A stretch of 64,000 nt of DNA from Lycocorax pyrrhopterus obiensis (taxonomy: Eukaryota; Chordata; Aves; Passeriformes; Paradisaeidae), in assembly GCA_014706295.1 (NCBI GenBank), contig JACSVZ010000012.1, positions 16,203,255 through 16,267,254 of the forward strand, written 5' to 3'. The position numbers and the translations under genes were made by a program. Shown piece by piece: positions 10,006 to 23,439 of the stretch; within the stretch, counting starts at the first letter, position 1, and each line of letters opens with the position of its first letter. The notes under the pieces were generated by a model. The model did not search any database. It saw only the letters and a list, made by a program, of their open reading frames with translations, and was not told the origin of the DNA.

Positions 10006-10994
10006 TAACGAGGAGCAAAGTGAAGCGAGGTCCTGTGGGTGCCTGTCGCCTGAAGGAGCTTGAAGGGGATTGGTGTCCTGCTCTGGGCATGCTGGAGCTC
10101 ATTTTCAAGGCTTTTATATTCGCTTTAACACAGTTGTCTTCTGCCCAGTGTTGATGTCTCAGTTGACGACTCTCCCTTCTCCAGCATCCAGGGTATGATT
10201 CTTCCTCACTCTGAAAATGTGCTGCTGCAGACCTCTCTCTGCCTTCCTCCTTGGTCAGGAGGAACAGGAGGTCAGAGTCTTCTGTCCCTCATTCCGATGA
10301 GTGGAAACTGTCCAGTGCTGCAGAGCGTCCAGCCCCAGGAGCTCCACCAAGAAGGACAAATGAACTTTTACGAGGCCTGATTCCCCAGTGACCTTGGGCT
10401 CACACGGGCCAGCACTGCTGGCTGGGGCAGGACCTGTGCAAGGCTGCAGTGCCATAGGGAGGAGCCAGGCCCTGGCAGCATGCTGGTGGCCACTACTGGG
10501 CAGAACTGCGTCCACCAGGGAGAAAGGGACAGGCTTGGCAACCCCTGGTTGTCACTGTCCTGGTGCCTAGTCCAGACAACCCAGTGAGAAACATCTGGAC
10601 ACACCATTTTCCCCTCCCATGTCCACCTGCTCCATCTGAACCTGGGCTGGACTGGACAGGCTGACCGGAGCCATCGTGTATCATCAGCCATCCACCCAGG
10701 TCTCTGTGCCTGTATTCTCACCTGGTACCAGCTGACATAATTCCACCTGTTTCTGTTGAGATGACACCAAGTCACCATCTGCCTTGGTGTGCATCTTTCA
10801 GAGCAGGCCAGACTGTGTGCTCTCCTGGGAAGAATCGCTGTGGCCAAGGTTGTCCAAGGAGATGCACAAGGCAGAGGTGACAGGAAGAGAGAAGAGCTTT
10901 CGTTGATCCACCTCTAGTCTTCTATATCTTCTTCACCGTGTATTAGTCTCTGGTTAAACAGACACCAGTATCTTCCCATGTTGAGATTGTAGCG

Positions 10995-11000
10995 GTCTTG
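10995..11000 (+). promoter_or_regulatory. Possible distal poly(A) signal AATAAA
   Basis: A canonical AATAAA in GCTTAATAAATATG lies 1.2 kb beyond the netrin stop, with a short GGTGCTCTG run downstream. It could end a longer 3' UTR or be incidental. Confidence 0.3.
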
Positions 11001-11020
11001 GCTTAATAAATATGAATAGA

Positions 11021-11730
11021 AATAATAGGTGCTCTGACAATAGATATTCCTTTCCCTACAAACCTTGCCTTGCTTATTGAATGGCTCAGTGAGGGGTTGT
11101 AGCCTACATCACAGTCTTCCAGTCCATTAGGACAAAGCTTTACCCTTTTCAGCCTGCGGCAGCTTGTGTGGATTCCCCATTCGATGGTGGTGCTTCTGGG
11201 CTTCAGCATCCCAGGGTGGTGCTGGAGCTTCCAGCTGAAGAGACTGCTGGAGCACTGTTGGGTTTCAGGGCAAGGGAATTTGGGGGGTGAGGATCCAGGC
11301 CCTAGGGATGTCTGTGTGGACATGCAGGTGCATTGGTGAAGCTGCTGGAGATGCTGGAAGTGATATTTCCGAGCTGTGGAGGGCCTGCATTGCCATTGTT
11401 CAGGTCCCGTGAATGCTTGGGTGCCTACACAGGGCATGGGCAGAGGTGGGGGGAGGCCAGAAGCTGAGGGGTAATGGGTATATGGGACCACTTGGGCTTG
11501 GATGAGCTGATATTACCCACCCTCCAGACACAAACCCTCTTCCCTCCTCTGTCAGAGCTGAGGGGATCCTCCCATCCCTGGCTCCTCTTGGATTGCCATA
11601 GACTATTGGCCTCTGCCGTGAGATGGCTCCTGATGTAGCTGGGCCACCCAGTTCTCCTCTTCCTCTCATGGCTGCTTTCACCAGGCTTGCCCTTGGCTCA
11701 GGCTCACTGCAACCCCTTGCACCCAACAGT
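11021..11730. other. Intergenic, nothing recognised
   Basis: This is mixed-composition sequence after the possible distal poly(A) site. No convincing exon, repeat or RNA gene is seen on either strand. Confidence 0.5.
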
Positions 11731-11897
11731 CACAGAATCACAGAATGGTTTGGGTTGGAAGGGAGCTCAAAGATCACCTTCTTCCAACCCCTGCCATGGG
11801 CAGGAACATCTTCCACTAGACCAGGTTGTTCCAAGCCCCGTCCAACCTGGCCTTGGACACTTCCAGGGATGGGGCAGCCACAGCTTCTCTGGACAAA
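11731..11897 (-). mobile_element. CR1 LINE fragment, - orientation
   Basis: This is a short CR1 3' end in reverse. It starts with CACAGAATCACAGAATGG (reverse of the CR1 tail) and continues GGTTTGGGTTGGAAGGGA, CCCCTGCCATGGGCAGG, and CACTTCCAGGGATGGGGC. The close match to the familiar avian CR1 3' sequence suggests a moderately young copy, heavily 5' truncated. Confidence 0.92.
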
Positions 11898-14800
11898 TGC
11901 AGGAGTTCTCACACAGAAGTCAGTGGTGGAACACCCTTTGGGTGTGCAAGGACAGGACTTCCATCATGAACATCCCTTCTGTCTCAGACACTGCTCAGCA
12001 TCACCCCATGGGGTGTGGTGGTTCTCTGACCCCTCTTCTCCGCAGCCACAGCCCAGGAAAGAGCAGGGCAGCACCACTGTTCCATGGGCAGGGATACTTC
12101 TCAGGGCAGGGCTTCAGCAGCACATGGTTCCTCCAAGCAAGGACAGCCTTCAGGAGAGGCACAACGTGTCTGTGTTCCCCAAAGTCCCTGGGCACAGCCT
12201 TCTCGGGCAGGGAACTTCAGGGTTTTCTTTGGCACCTGATTTCTCCTCCACTGAAGTGGGGCAGCTAAAACTCTTTGAGGAACTTGGTGATTGAAGTTCT
12301 CCATTTATCCTCCCAGACAGCTCTTCCCTCTTCTTTCTCCTCTGCCATCTGGGACTGTTGAGGAAGGAGGGCTCCCAGCTGCCATCTCAGTGTCCTGCTG
12401 GGGCATGGTCTGCGCCGAGGAGAGGAGCTCTCTCCCTCTCTCCCTTCGGCTGGAGAATGTCCTAAAATCCTGGCTGAAGGACTGGAGGAAGCCACTCTGC
12501 ACCTTCACTGAGCCTGATCCGTGAAGGACGTTTCCTGACTTCCCTTGCTTATGTCACCTCCACGTCCAAAACAAGAAGTCACCTTTCTTATTCCTCTCCC
12601 TCTGCCTGGCGTGGCCAGCTGAGAACTGGGGACTGCACATGGTTTCGGCTGTAGCTGGGACGCTGTAGCTGGGTCACCCTGAGCTGGTGCCAGGGCCCCA
12701 AGGGCAGCAGAGGAGGCACCACGGAGTTGCTCAGAGGCGCTTCTCATCCTGCCCTGTAGACCGGGCAGGGCTTGGAGCACAGGCATTGTTTGGTGGAGGG
12801 CTGCAAATCCAGGGGCATTTCCACATCCACCAGCACCCACCCAGCCCTGACCACCCCTTTGGTGGTGGGGAATGCTTTACACCACTTGGAGCTGCCAGAG
12901 CCTGTGCGTGACACAGGGCAGGGGGCTCAGGTGGCAGCAGGGTGTGTCACACAGTCCTGGTGGCTGCAGCTATGGGCTTTGCAAGGGCAAGAGAGAGATA
13001 CTGCAGTGCAAACTCTCCTTGGCACTACAAAGCCATATGTTTTCCAAAATAGCTCTTCAAGGAAAAGAGTATTAATTCAGCAAAGCATCTGAAAAGCCTT
13101 TGGTGTGCTCTGGTGCTCTCCCCATTCCTCGAGCATGGATCCCCCACCCTGTGCAGCAGCTGGCCAAGCTCAGTGTGCCGAGAAGCACCGTGCTGGGACT
13201 GGCTGCTGCAGGCGGCGGATGCCGGCCCACGTGGGAAGGGCCAAAACCACCACGCACATTTCCATCCGTGTTTTTTTATTTAACAGGTCTTTTCCCAGTA
13301 TTCAGCTGGGGCAAAGTATTTGAGACACAAAGGCAGCGGAAAGAGAGGCCAAGTTTGCAATTTCCCCCCTGCTTTGGGACTGAATTTTGCAGCTGGTTGA
13401 AATTTTTCTCATTTCAAAACGCCAGTGGACGTTTTTCATGAAAACCTGGAATTTGGCCAAGGAAAGACACAAAATGTGAGAATACTATGGAAAACTCAAT
13501 GCTCTTTTTATGTGTCATCCAGCCAGCTCCACTCACGAGAGATCACAGGAGCTTGGACAGCTGAACTCCAGCCTGAGTGGACAGATAGATGGATGTGTGT
13601 GTCGAGTATTTTCCATCGTTTTGCTCTTGGTAACCGAAGTCCATATAAATAAAAATTGACTGCATGACACAGGCAGACACCTTCCTTAGTTGCAATAGGA
13701 TCAAGCAAAGAGCATGTTGCTTGGCCAACAGAGCACAGCTCAGTGCTTCGGTCTGGGAATGCTCTTCCTGGTGAGGAGCTGAGCCTCTAAGGAGGGGCAA
13801 GACCTACTTAAACTGGCCCTTGTCATAGTCTGACCTGGTCTTGCTCTCATTGTTCTCCTGATGCTCTCTGGTACACAGAGCAACTTCTGTCCAAGCTACC
13901 ATGCAGATCCAAGTGGATCGTAGTAGTGGCTTCAGCTGTCAGAGAGCAGTGGTGGTGGCTCTACCAGCCCATACTCTCCGGGCTTCTGTGGTTAATAACA
14001 TGGAAAAGTCGTACTTTGCCACCTGTGGACATGGTACTGGGCAACTGTGGCCTGCTGCCGCTCCTCAGGTGTGGTGACCTGTCCAACCAACCACATCCTG
14101 TCCATCCAACCAGTGCCACATCCTCTGTCCTGTGCCCTTGGTACTGCAGCACTCGGTCCGTCACTCCTTACCCAAGCATGGTGTTTTGCTTGGCACTTTA
14201 CAACCCTCATAGCTCTCATTAATGTCCTAAATTTTGCTTCCTAAGCAAAGTGCAGCCTCTGCAATTCCCAGCCCTCCTCCTGTCCTCCCAGTCCCAACCA
14301 GGGCTCTTTCACCCACTCAGGCTCCTTCCAGAGGGGCTGTAAGGCCAGGGCAGGATGCACTTTTCCCACTCATGACCATGTCAAGCAAGTGTTTGGCGGT
14401 TTGGTTGCTCCAAGCCCCTCTAGTCCTTGCAAAGCAGTGAGAAATGTGCTGCCCTTCAATATGACTAGTGTATTTTTACCAGCCTTGGGAGCACTTACTA
14501 CATCAGAGTTAATCACCGTGTCATTTGTTCGTTTGTTCATGTAGTCCTTCATCCAGCCTATCTATCTCCTCGTTCATCTTTACAAGGGCTCAATTCACTG
14601 GTTAAACACATGCTCCCCGTGTGCACGGGATATGCAGCACCCGTGTGGGGTCTGGGGGCATAGGGAGGCGGGGGGCTCAGTTCAGCAAGGCCTGGGGAGC
14701 AGGGAGACAGCTTCCCATGTCGGCTGTGCGGGGGGAACATGAGGAAACCATTAATCGATGGGCTGGCCCACGCCGTGTTTTCCTAAGGAAGAGCCGAAGA

Positions 14801-16360
14801 CGGGGAACAGCTGGGGTCAGAGGGGCACCATCTGGAGAAACCCATCAGCTCCCTCCTGCCGGGTTTTTCCCACCTCAGCAGCAATGGAGAGGATGAGGCG
14901 AAAGGGAAGAGTGGTCCCCACCAGCGCCCTGGGGATGGGGAGATCCTGCCGCAGCCCCGGACCTGCACATGCACTGAGCTGGCTCCTAGGCATCGCTGTG
15001 GCATTGTGCCAGGAGGTTTGCCAGCAGCCCAGGAGTCATGGCACAAAGAGAACATCCTGCCCAGGGGTGCTGCTGCCCCATCAGAGCCATGCCAATACCC
15101 CCATGGCTTGGGTTCAGCATCCTTGTGCCTACTCACAGGCTTCACTGCTCACCTGGGATGGCTTTTTCAGAGGGATGCTACATCTCCATAAATCAATGAT
15201 TTCTCTGCGTGGGGCAGGATCAGACCCTCAGCATCCATCGAAGCTGGTCCTCTATTTACACAACCACTGTGAGGCTCAATAAATGGACAATGTTTTCATC
15301 TTGGACAGGATGCTCTACTCCAAAAGCTTGGAGAACCAGCCTCTCCTCTCTCACTGTCAAAATAAACACCACACACCGCTTCCCCCCCACACACCCACAT
15401 GATGGGAAATCATCAGTTGTGCAGGAGTAGGGAGAGGTGGCACTCCCAGAAGATGGCTGGTCCTGGGGCATTCCCTGTCTGAGAGCAGGCAGTGGCCAGC
15501 CCAGGCACACACAGTCACCAGCTGACCCCTGGGTTGGCCACAGTGGGGACCACGGTCCTGCTCACAGCACAGGGAGAGAGGAGATGAAGATAGGCAGGGC
15601 GGACCCAGCTCAGCACATCCGAGGAGTCTGGAGGTGCCTGGGTTGGGTCTCTCCCTGGCACCGATATCCCCACAAAGATCACTGCAGCAGCAGTGGTTAA
15701 AAGCCAGGTGCTGCATCCTGCCAGTCCCCTCCTGTCCCCCGCCTCTGTCCTGCCAGACAGATGACAGTGGGAGCAAAGCTTCTCCAATGCTTAAAGCTCC
15801 GGGACTGTGCTATGGGTCACTAACCCGACCTCATTGCCATTTGCGGCTTTTGGTATGTGGTGACTCTTGAAAGTCCCTTCCCAGCCCTGCTGGCCACCCA
15901 TGCTGTGATCCCTGTGGGCCCAAGACAGGGTTGGTGCTGCTCGGGTCAGCGTCCTGGGAGCCCTGGGTGCTCCCCATGCTGGGGCAGCTGGGGTTTATTC
16001 AGCCATCAGGAAACCCAGCAGACCTCAACAGGCTCTAGCTGGCATCTTGAGCCAGAAATGAGGTGGCTTTGGCCAGCACACACATACAGACTGTCTCTTT
16101 TCCAGCAAAACCAGACAGTACCTGGAGCTGAGAGCGAGGCAGGGTGGCCGAAGGGGGCCGTTGGGGTGGCCGGGCAGGGCTGCCCCCGCACCAGCAAGGC
16201 TCACTCATTCCCGCGCCCTGCCCAAATCTGAGCCACTGGCAGCAGCCCCCAGGATGTTGGTCCCCACCTCCACCTCCATCCCCAGCCCTATCCCTTGCTC
16301 CTCACTTCCCGAGCAATCCCTTCCTGTCAACCTGCCGGCTGTAGGGGGAAATTCCTTGTC
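11898..16360. other. Intergenic, mostly GC-rich; weak AT-rich patches
   Basis: No coding exon is supported. Patches with more AT and TAATCA/TTAAC-type motifs occur near 13.25-13.5 and 14.45-14.6 kb but are weak candidates for regulatory DNA. Open frames of up to 223 aa are unrelated to any family I know and sit in low-complexity GC-rich sequence. Confidence 0.5.
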
Positions 16361-16439
16361 CTGACTGTTATGCAAAATTAGCTCTCAGGGAACGCCTGGT
16401 GAAATTGTGGGGCCTTCGTCTGCTCCGGGTGCTTTCAGA

Positions 16440-16720
16440 CTTTTCCCTGGCATCCAGTGGGACGGCCATAAATCTCCGCTACTGCCTCCAAGTCGAACAT
16501 TTCCTCCGAGCCCCATTATTAATTTTCTGAAAGATCCCATAAACCCCCAGATGGAAAAATATGGAGATATTTGCACATGTGCCGTAAAACACATTGCCCA
16601 TCTATTTCAAATGGATGTGGCAATATATAAAACATACTTAGGGCATGAGCCAGGTTTCACGGTATTTAAACAAGGCAGCATGATGTAATTGGAATTTACA
16701 GTGTAAGAGCAGCTTGAAGC
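16440..16720. promoter_or_regulatory. Candidate conserved non-coding element
   Basis: This is an AT-rich, repeat-free block within GC-rich DNA. It contains CCCATTATTAATTTTCTG, GGAAAAATATGGAGATATTTG, CATGTGCCGTAAAACACAT, GGCAATATATAAAAC and GTATTTAAACAAGGC. No open frame resembles a protein. Composition and motif density are those of vertebrate developmental enhancers. Confidence 0.45.
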
Positions 16721-17084
16721 TGGGCCGTGGGTGCGTACCATATATCTTGGATCTCCTGAAGATTTGGCCTGCTCTAGAATGACAAATGCCTTTTGTACTT
16801 GTCACCTATATTTTAAGTGGATGAACAGCTCCTTTCGTGAAATACAATGGTTGGAAAATATATATTTTTTCCATTTGAATTTTGGAGCCTCTCTGGAGAT
16901 GAGAGATCTGCCCTGTTCCCTGTAAAGAGAGTGATTCCTAGGGATGCAGGTGTCTCAGGTATTTCCCTCATCCCCCGGCCCAGATAGCTCCTGTCCCTGG
17001 GAAGCACAGTGCCACCACCTCTCCTACTGCATGGCCTCGATGGTGGGGGTGAGGACTTCAGAGACTCCATGGTGTGGGGTAGGG

Positions 17085-17208
17085 GTGAAGGCCAGACTGG
17101 ATCAGTCTCTGACCAACCTGGTCTAGTGGAAAGTGTCCTTGCCCATGGCAGGTGGTTGGAAAGGGATGTTCTTTAAGGTCTCTTCCAACTCAAACCGTTC
17201 TATGATTC
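17085..17208 (+). mobile_element. CR1 LINE 3' fragment, + orientation
   Basis: The tail segment of CR1 is recognised from ACCTGGTCTAGTGGAAAG, TGCCCATGGCAGG, TTTAAGGTCTCTTCCAACTC and the end CGTTCTATGATTC. It is diverged (for example GTTCTTTAAGG). Confidence 0.88.
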
Positions 17209-20200
17209 CCCTGGAGCAGGAGAGGGCGATGAGCCTCAAACACTGCTCTCTACTGCTGGGAAGAGCAGCTGAAGCTCCAGAACCTGCTGGCAGAGGCACA
17301 GGCAGGAGCTGGTACAGGAGAGAGCATGGAAGAGGTGTCACCATCAGGTCCCCAAAACAAAGCTGTGGGGAAGCCTTTCAGGTGCCTCCACCTCCCTGCA
17401 GTGATGGCAGCATCAGGGCGAGTGGTGGGAACCACTCCACAGCCAGGCGATGGGAGGATGTTTAGAGACCACCATCACCAAGGCTGTCCCCAAGTTGTCC
17501 CCATCGCAAGTGCAGGCACCCCTCTGCCACCCACCCGAGGGCAGAGGGGGCAGATGGGCACAGCAAGGCTGGGAAGTTTTTGGCTTCTGCAGTCCAGTTC
17601 CTCCCAGCAAGGTCCTGATCTCTCACGTCTCTGCACACTGCCCAGACCCCCATGGTGCTTGCTGATGTTGGGAATTTTGGGGAGGTGGGGGTTGCTAAGG
17701 GGCTGCAGACACACCACTCTTTGCCTGCCTCTCCTTGATGCCGACCCAGCTGGGAGAGACCCACCAGCACAGACCAGAGCCTGCACCTTGGCACAGGAAG
17801 ATGGTGCCCCGTGGTTAGGGCAGGGACATAGTTATGGGCCCTGTCTGAGCCATGGCCTGGAAATCTCACTGAGTTCCCCCAGTCAAAGAGAAAGGCAAGA
17901 AATGGAAAGATAAAAGACATCAAAGCACAAAAATTTGAATTTTACTCATAGATGAACTGGTGGCTCCATCCTAGCCAGTGCCACCAGTGGGCTATGGGCA
18001 CAGGGCTGATGGCACCCTGATCCCCAGCCCAACAGTGCCAGGGTGCTGCAGGGCACTGGGGTGGCTGTGGGCACTTGGAGGGGTCCTAGGGATCTCATCT
18101 ACAAGCTGAGGACAGCGAGGAGGATCCAGGAGCCAGAGTCCTCCATGCCTGCCAGCTTCAGGCAGGGCTGGTGCATCTGGTCTGCCCAAACTCATTGTCC
18201 CTCTCTCCACCCCCATTTGAGCATCCAGGAGGTTTGGATGAAAAATTTTTGAAAAATTAATAAATCAAGTCCTTCCCTTCCGGCAGGAGGAAAATCCCTC
18301 CAAAAAATGTCAGTTAGAAATAATCCCAGTGATTTGTTTGGAAAATTTTGAAGTGCAGGTCTTCCCAAGAGCCAGAACAGTCTCTCAGCCTTGCTCTGCA
18401 GAGCCAGGAACCAAGAGCCAAGACCCTGCTCCAGGGCAGGAAGCCGGGATGCTCTCATAGCCACGGCTCAAGCTGCAGCCCAGAGGAACTGCAAGCCACC
18501 TGCAGCCCAGCCAGGACTGGGACCACGTGAGCCCACCTGCAGCCTCCCCACGGCTCTCCAAATGCAGGGATTCAGCTTCAGGGGACTGGGCCGGATGCTG
18601 AGGAGAGGGACAGTCAGCTGGCTCAGCTCAGGCAAACAGGCTTTTTCAGAGGGTGAAAACAGTTGGATTGGGGATTTCCTAACCAACTCTTGACAACCAC
18701 GCATGCTGCTGGATATGGATGAGACACGGGACTGGTGTAGGCTACCTGCTGGTGTGGAAACCAGGCTACTGCCCCTTGGCAGCCCCTGAGCTGTCATCCC
18801 ATGGGATCTTTTCCTGCTCCAAATCTCCAGACTGAATTCCTGCTCATGAATGAGCTGAACTGCTCTGCAGAAGCATGTGAGCAGCCATTAACTGGACAGT
18901 ACTTGCGGTTTCTCAAGATCTCCTCCATCATGTTCTGAAGGGCTCTTACTGCCAGACAGAAGGTCTCTGAGGGTTTCTCGTGAGCTTCAAGTGTGTACAG
19001 CACAGAGGAAACTGCTCAGCATGGTTGTGTGTGTGCACCCCAGCCCTCAGACCTCTCGGAGACCCAGATATCAGAGGATGTTGAGCATCAGGTCTCTGAA
19101 AGCTGGGATCCTTTCCATCATTGCCACAAGGGAGGCACCTGGAATCACTTCCCAGGCTGGGGAGCTTGGACCTCACGAGGCCTCACCTGCTGAATTTTTG
19201 GCTTTCTGCTAATAATGGGATATGTCCTGGAAAGGGCTTTGTGCTGAGTGCTGGCGGAGGTCGTTGGCTCCTCGGGTGCTCTGGAGCCAGTGGCAGATCT
19301 CTGGAGTGGGTTAAATGGTGTAGAGCTGCATTCTACCATCCTCACTGCCTCTTAATGGCACATTTCTCTGAGATTAGCTCTTTCAGGCCTGTTGTGGCCA
19401 TACACAGGTTGTGATTAGGTCCTTCTCTAGACTGACTGCAGTGGTCATCCAGTGTTTTAACTGGCTCATTTACTCCAAGGGGAACAAGAAGGCAAAAAAA
19501 TGAGCTTTTCTTGGCCACCCCCATGGAGTTATTTCTCCAGGTGCCATTAGAGATGCAGGAACAGGAGAGAGCAAATGGTTTCAGTCCTGTGGCTTTACCT
19601 AAAGAGTCTACAAAACACCCTTCCCCCACAGGAAGGGTGGGATTGCCAGAGGCTGGGAGCATTCAAACCCAGGCAAAGCAGGTCTGACAAAAGAATGGAG
19701 CTGGAGGTGGTGGCTCAGGAGGGGACAGTGTGGATAACGGGAGGCAAGCACAGCGCTAGCAATTCTCTGCCTGAAGAGATTGCAGAGGTGGCAGCTCTAG
19801 GCCATCAGAGGTCTATGAAGGCCTCGCATGTGTGGCACATGGTGGGCACTGAGGCTATGGGCCTGACCAGCACATTAGCAGGAGTCAAGGAACTTGACAG
19901 AGAAACCACATTTCCGTATATCTGGGCCTTCCTTTCACGTTCTCACCGCCCTCCTCCATCTTTCTCTCATTCACCTCTCTCGCCTTTGACCTCTCCCCTC
20001 CTCCCACCAAACTTTCTCTTTTCCCAAGTTTCTTGCTGTTTGGCTGCTCATTCTCCCACTCCTGTCAGGGATGATAAATCGCCTCTACAGATGAGCGTCA
20101 TCAACATACCAGACTCATCCTTCTTTTGACCTCCTCAGCTCTGAGTCACTTCCAGGAGGTAAGAACTGGACCCAATTACACTGGACAGGAGATCACCAGT

Positions 20201-21907
20201 CAACCCATTGAAGCAGGAACTGGCCCATTTCCCTTTTTTCCTCCAGTCACAAATCCTGTCCTGGCCAGTCCTACATGTGCAGTGAAGACTGCACGTCCCT
20301 CTGGCCATCAGGCTGTGCATCCAGCTAGGGCACCTCATGATGAAGAGATGCCCATGTAGACATGCCTCTCTCTTTCTCTTGATCTCCCTTACCTTTCTCC
20401 CCCCTTTCCCTTCCCCCAACACACATCTGCTCACATAGCTCCAGAAAATTTGTTTCATATCACCATTGAGCCGTTTGTTTCTTTCCAGAGAGTTAAAAGC
20501 CTGTCTCCCTTGATTTAGAGAGTCAAGAGTGGCTAGGAGGGAGCGGAGAGAAGAAAAGAATGAAAGAAATAAAATAATGAAAAAAAGGTCTTGGGAACAT
20601 CTGGAGTTGCTCTTAAGCAAGACGCAATATTCTTGGCCAGATGTTGAATGACTGGCTTCTACTTGGGAAACGTCAACGTGTCAGATGTTGAAATTCCCCC
20701 CGACACCATCTTCCTTACCTTCCTTCCCCTCTTCCTTGTCCTGCTCTGCTTGTGCTGCCCACATAACCTCACTGGGATGGCACCAAACGGAAGGGGTAGT
20801 TTGTCTGGGACCTTGAAGGTGTCACTATGAGGCACCAATGGGCCAAGCCTGTCACTTGAAAACCACTGGTTCGCCAAGCAGAGAGCTCTGGAGAGGCTGG
20901 GTGAGCTTACAGTGGTGCTGCTTGCAGTGGGTGGGGCAGAGCCAGGCAATGGAGGAGGCATCTTCAAGAGGCTCCAAGGAGCTGGGAACAGGGCTGCAGC
21001 AGGCAAAGCCATCTGGGATCTCTGGTAGCAAAGCCTTCCCAGTGAGGCAAAGGCTTTCAATCCTTTGGTGACCACAGCTGAGCAGACAGCTGCCAGTGAG
21101 GCGGGGAGGGCACCAGCACACTGAAGCCGCTTCTGTGGAGAAAGGAGATCCCGGACATACTGGTCATTCTGACTCACCTGCATCAGTGCAAGTGATTATG
21201 GGGATTTATACCAGCTTCAGGGCTGGCTGGGGGAGCGGGGAGAGCGGCTCAACAAGAGCCAGTGTAGCCAAGGGGGTGACATCCATCCTGAGCCGGACAC
21301 GCTCCATGTAGCGCAGCACCCCGCTGCCGCAGCTGGAGGTGTCACCCCTCCTGCTGGACCCGGCACAGCTGCCCGAGCACTCAGCCCCTGGGGGTGCCCT
21401 CTGCGGCACTCTGGATGTGGTCCATTGCTCCCACCCTGGGGTGCCCATCCATCACTTGAGCTGGCACATCCAGCAGCACCACACAGAGGTACTTGGGAGT
21501 TGAATATTCCTTCTGCCCACCACTGGTGTATGAATTATGAGCCACAATGTGAAAAAGCAGAACGGGATGTTGGTCAGAGGAAAATCCCCATTGGCTGCTC
21601 AGAAGGAGGACTGACACCCCAGGACAAGAGCAGTGCTGGGTAGAACCTGCCATGCCAGGCCAGTTCCTTCCCCCTACTGGGTGTCCTGCAGAAGCTGAGG
21701 TCCATCCACCTATGCCTGACCCAGCCTCTGGCCTCAGCTCCCAGTGCAGTTACTTCAGGGCAAACACACGGCCTCCTCTAACCTGCTTCTCTTCAGCATT
21801 CGACAACCCAGGGCATGGGCTCTGCTGGTCCAGGGCGGTCACCACGGCCAGGACCACAGGACCATCCTCCTCCCTCATTCATACTGTCATGAGAATTACT
21901 AAGGAAA
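17209..21907. other. Intergenic, no gene recognised
   Basis: GC-rich sequence alternates with unremarkable mixed sequence. An A/T-rich run at 18225-18350 and a CT-rich run at 19920-20030 are the only compositional features. No splice-flanked exon of a known family was recognised. Confidence 0.5.
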
Positions 21908-21908
21908 G

Positions 21909-22073
21909 AGAAGCTGTGGCTGCCCCATCCCTGGAAGTGTTCAGCCCAGGCTGGATGGGGCTCTGAGCAATCTGATCTAGTGAAAAGTGCCCCTGCCCAC
22001 GGCAGGGAGTGCTACTCCTACATCATCTTTAAGGTCCCTTCTACCTAAACCATTCTATGATTCTATGATTCTA
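21909..22073 (+). mobile_element. CR1 LINE 3' end with intact tail
   Basis: CR1 landmarks appear in order: GAAGCTGTGGCTGCCCCATC, GGAAGTGTTCAGCCCAGG, GGATGGGGCTCTGAGCAA and TCTTTAAGGTCCCTTC. The 3' terminus is the repeated octamer-type tail CATTCTATGATTCTATGATT. The intact tail marks the insertion end. Confidence 0.94.
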
Positions 22074-23400
22074 CTGTCAGTCCAACCCTGGTGCTGTCTA
22101 CGGTCTTGTAGTTGGCTTTATGCTCCCACATCTCATTATGGTGGGTATCTGGAAATGGAATTATGGTATCAGGAACCCAGGGTTTATGGTCAGCTGTATG
22201 GAGGTTTTGGGAGCTGGAATCTATCCTCATGCCTCAGCACTGTCCAAGTGCCAGGAGAAGCTCTCCAGGGCTCACGGAGGGCCTCCCACGCATCAGAGGT
22301 TACGCTTGGTGCAGGAAGACCACCAATGTCTTCCTACTGAGCTGGACCAGGGTAAGCAGAGACCTCCCTCCCCTTCCAGTGACAGTGGCAAAAGGAGGGT
22401 GGAGAAGTAAAAGACAGCTGATCCAACCCTCCCATCACCAAACTCTGCCCGCATGTGTCACCTCAGCAGGCGTTGCACAGTGATGGTTGGGATCTGCCCA
22501 CAAGAGGCTCTGAGTCACACCAGCAGTGCCCACGGGCAGGCAAACACTCCTGCTTGGAGAGGAGTCCCTTTGGCTGCTGCTCTCCCCAACTTCCTGCTAG
22601 CTGGAGGGTCCCAAAGCCCACTCAGGCCCTTATAAATGCTTCAAGAAGCTGAGTAACCACAGGCAGAAGGAGCATCTTCTGCCTCTTCAGAGCAGGGACA
22701 GGGACCACCTCAGCCAGCAGACCAAGTCCGCCTGCAGCCTTCCCTGCACTTGTTTCCTTTTCCTGGACCAAAAAGTAATGGCTGGAAGGCCAAGAGCACA
22801 GTCACAATCCACTCTTGGGACCTGTCCATCTCCCCATGGCCCACAGCCCCCACTACCCCACGCAGGCAGTGTTACAGAAAGACACACAGTCCTCCCATCT
22901 CTGCTGGTCCCAGCCCTGTGTGTCCCGGGCTGGGCTCCCCATGGCCAGGACAGTGGGGATCTGCTGAGGAGGTGTCAGCTCTCCCAGCTGATCAGTAAAG
23001 GCCTGCAGCAGGAGAACTTGGTCCTTGCCATGGCCTGGTGCACCAGCAGGGAAAGTCTGGGGGAGAACAGATGACCACTGCTCAGGGGTCACCTTCTCCA
23101 GGTGCCCAGAGCCTTCAGTTCCACGTGACAGCAAACCTTTGTGCTCCCTCCTGCTGTGTGTGGGGACATTTATGGTCCTTATTCCATGGCAGGGTGACCA
23201 GGATATGATCTGTATGGAAACAGAAGCAACTCATAAAGCTCTGGTCCCCTTTCTGGAGGATCACCCTCCCCAGCCTGCCTGGGAAAGCCTCTGACCCTCT
23301 ATCCCTCCACTGGGATTAGGGGGTCCAGCCTCATGTTGGATGGGGTTCCCTCCCCCTTGGAGCAAGCTGCCCTCCCGAGATGAAGGCGGTGTGGAGTGGG
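22074..23400. other. Intergenic, nothing recognised
   Basis: Mixed GC-rich sequence. No exon, RNA or repeat is supported. Confidence 0.5.
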
Positions 23401-23439
23401 GAGACAGAGCAGCAGACGAGCAGCATCCTCCGTGAAACC

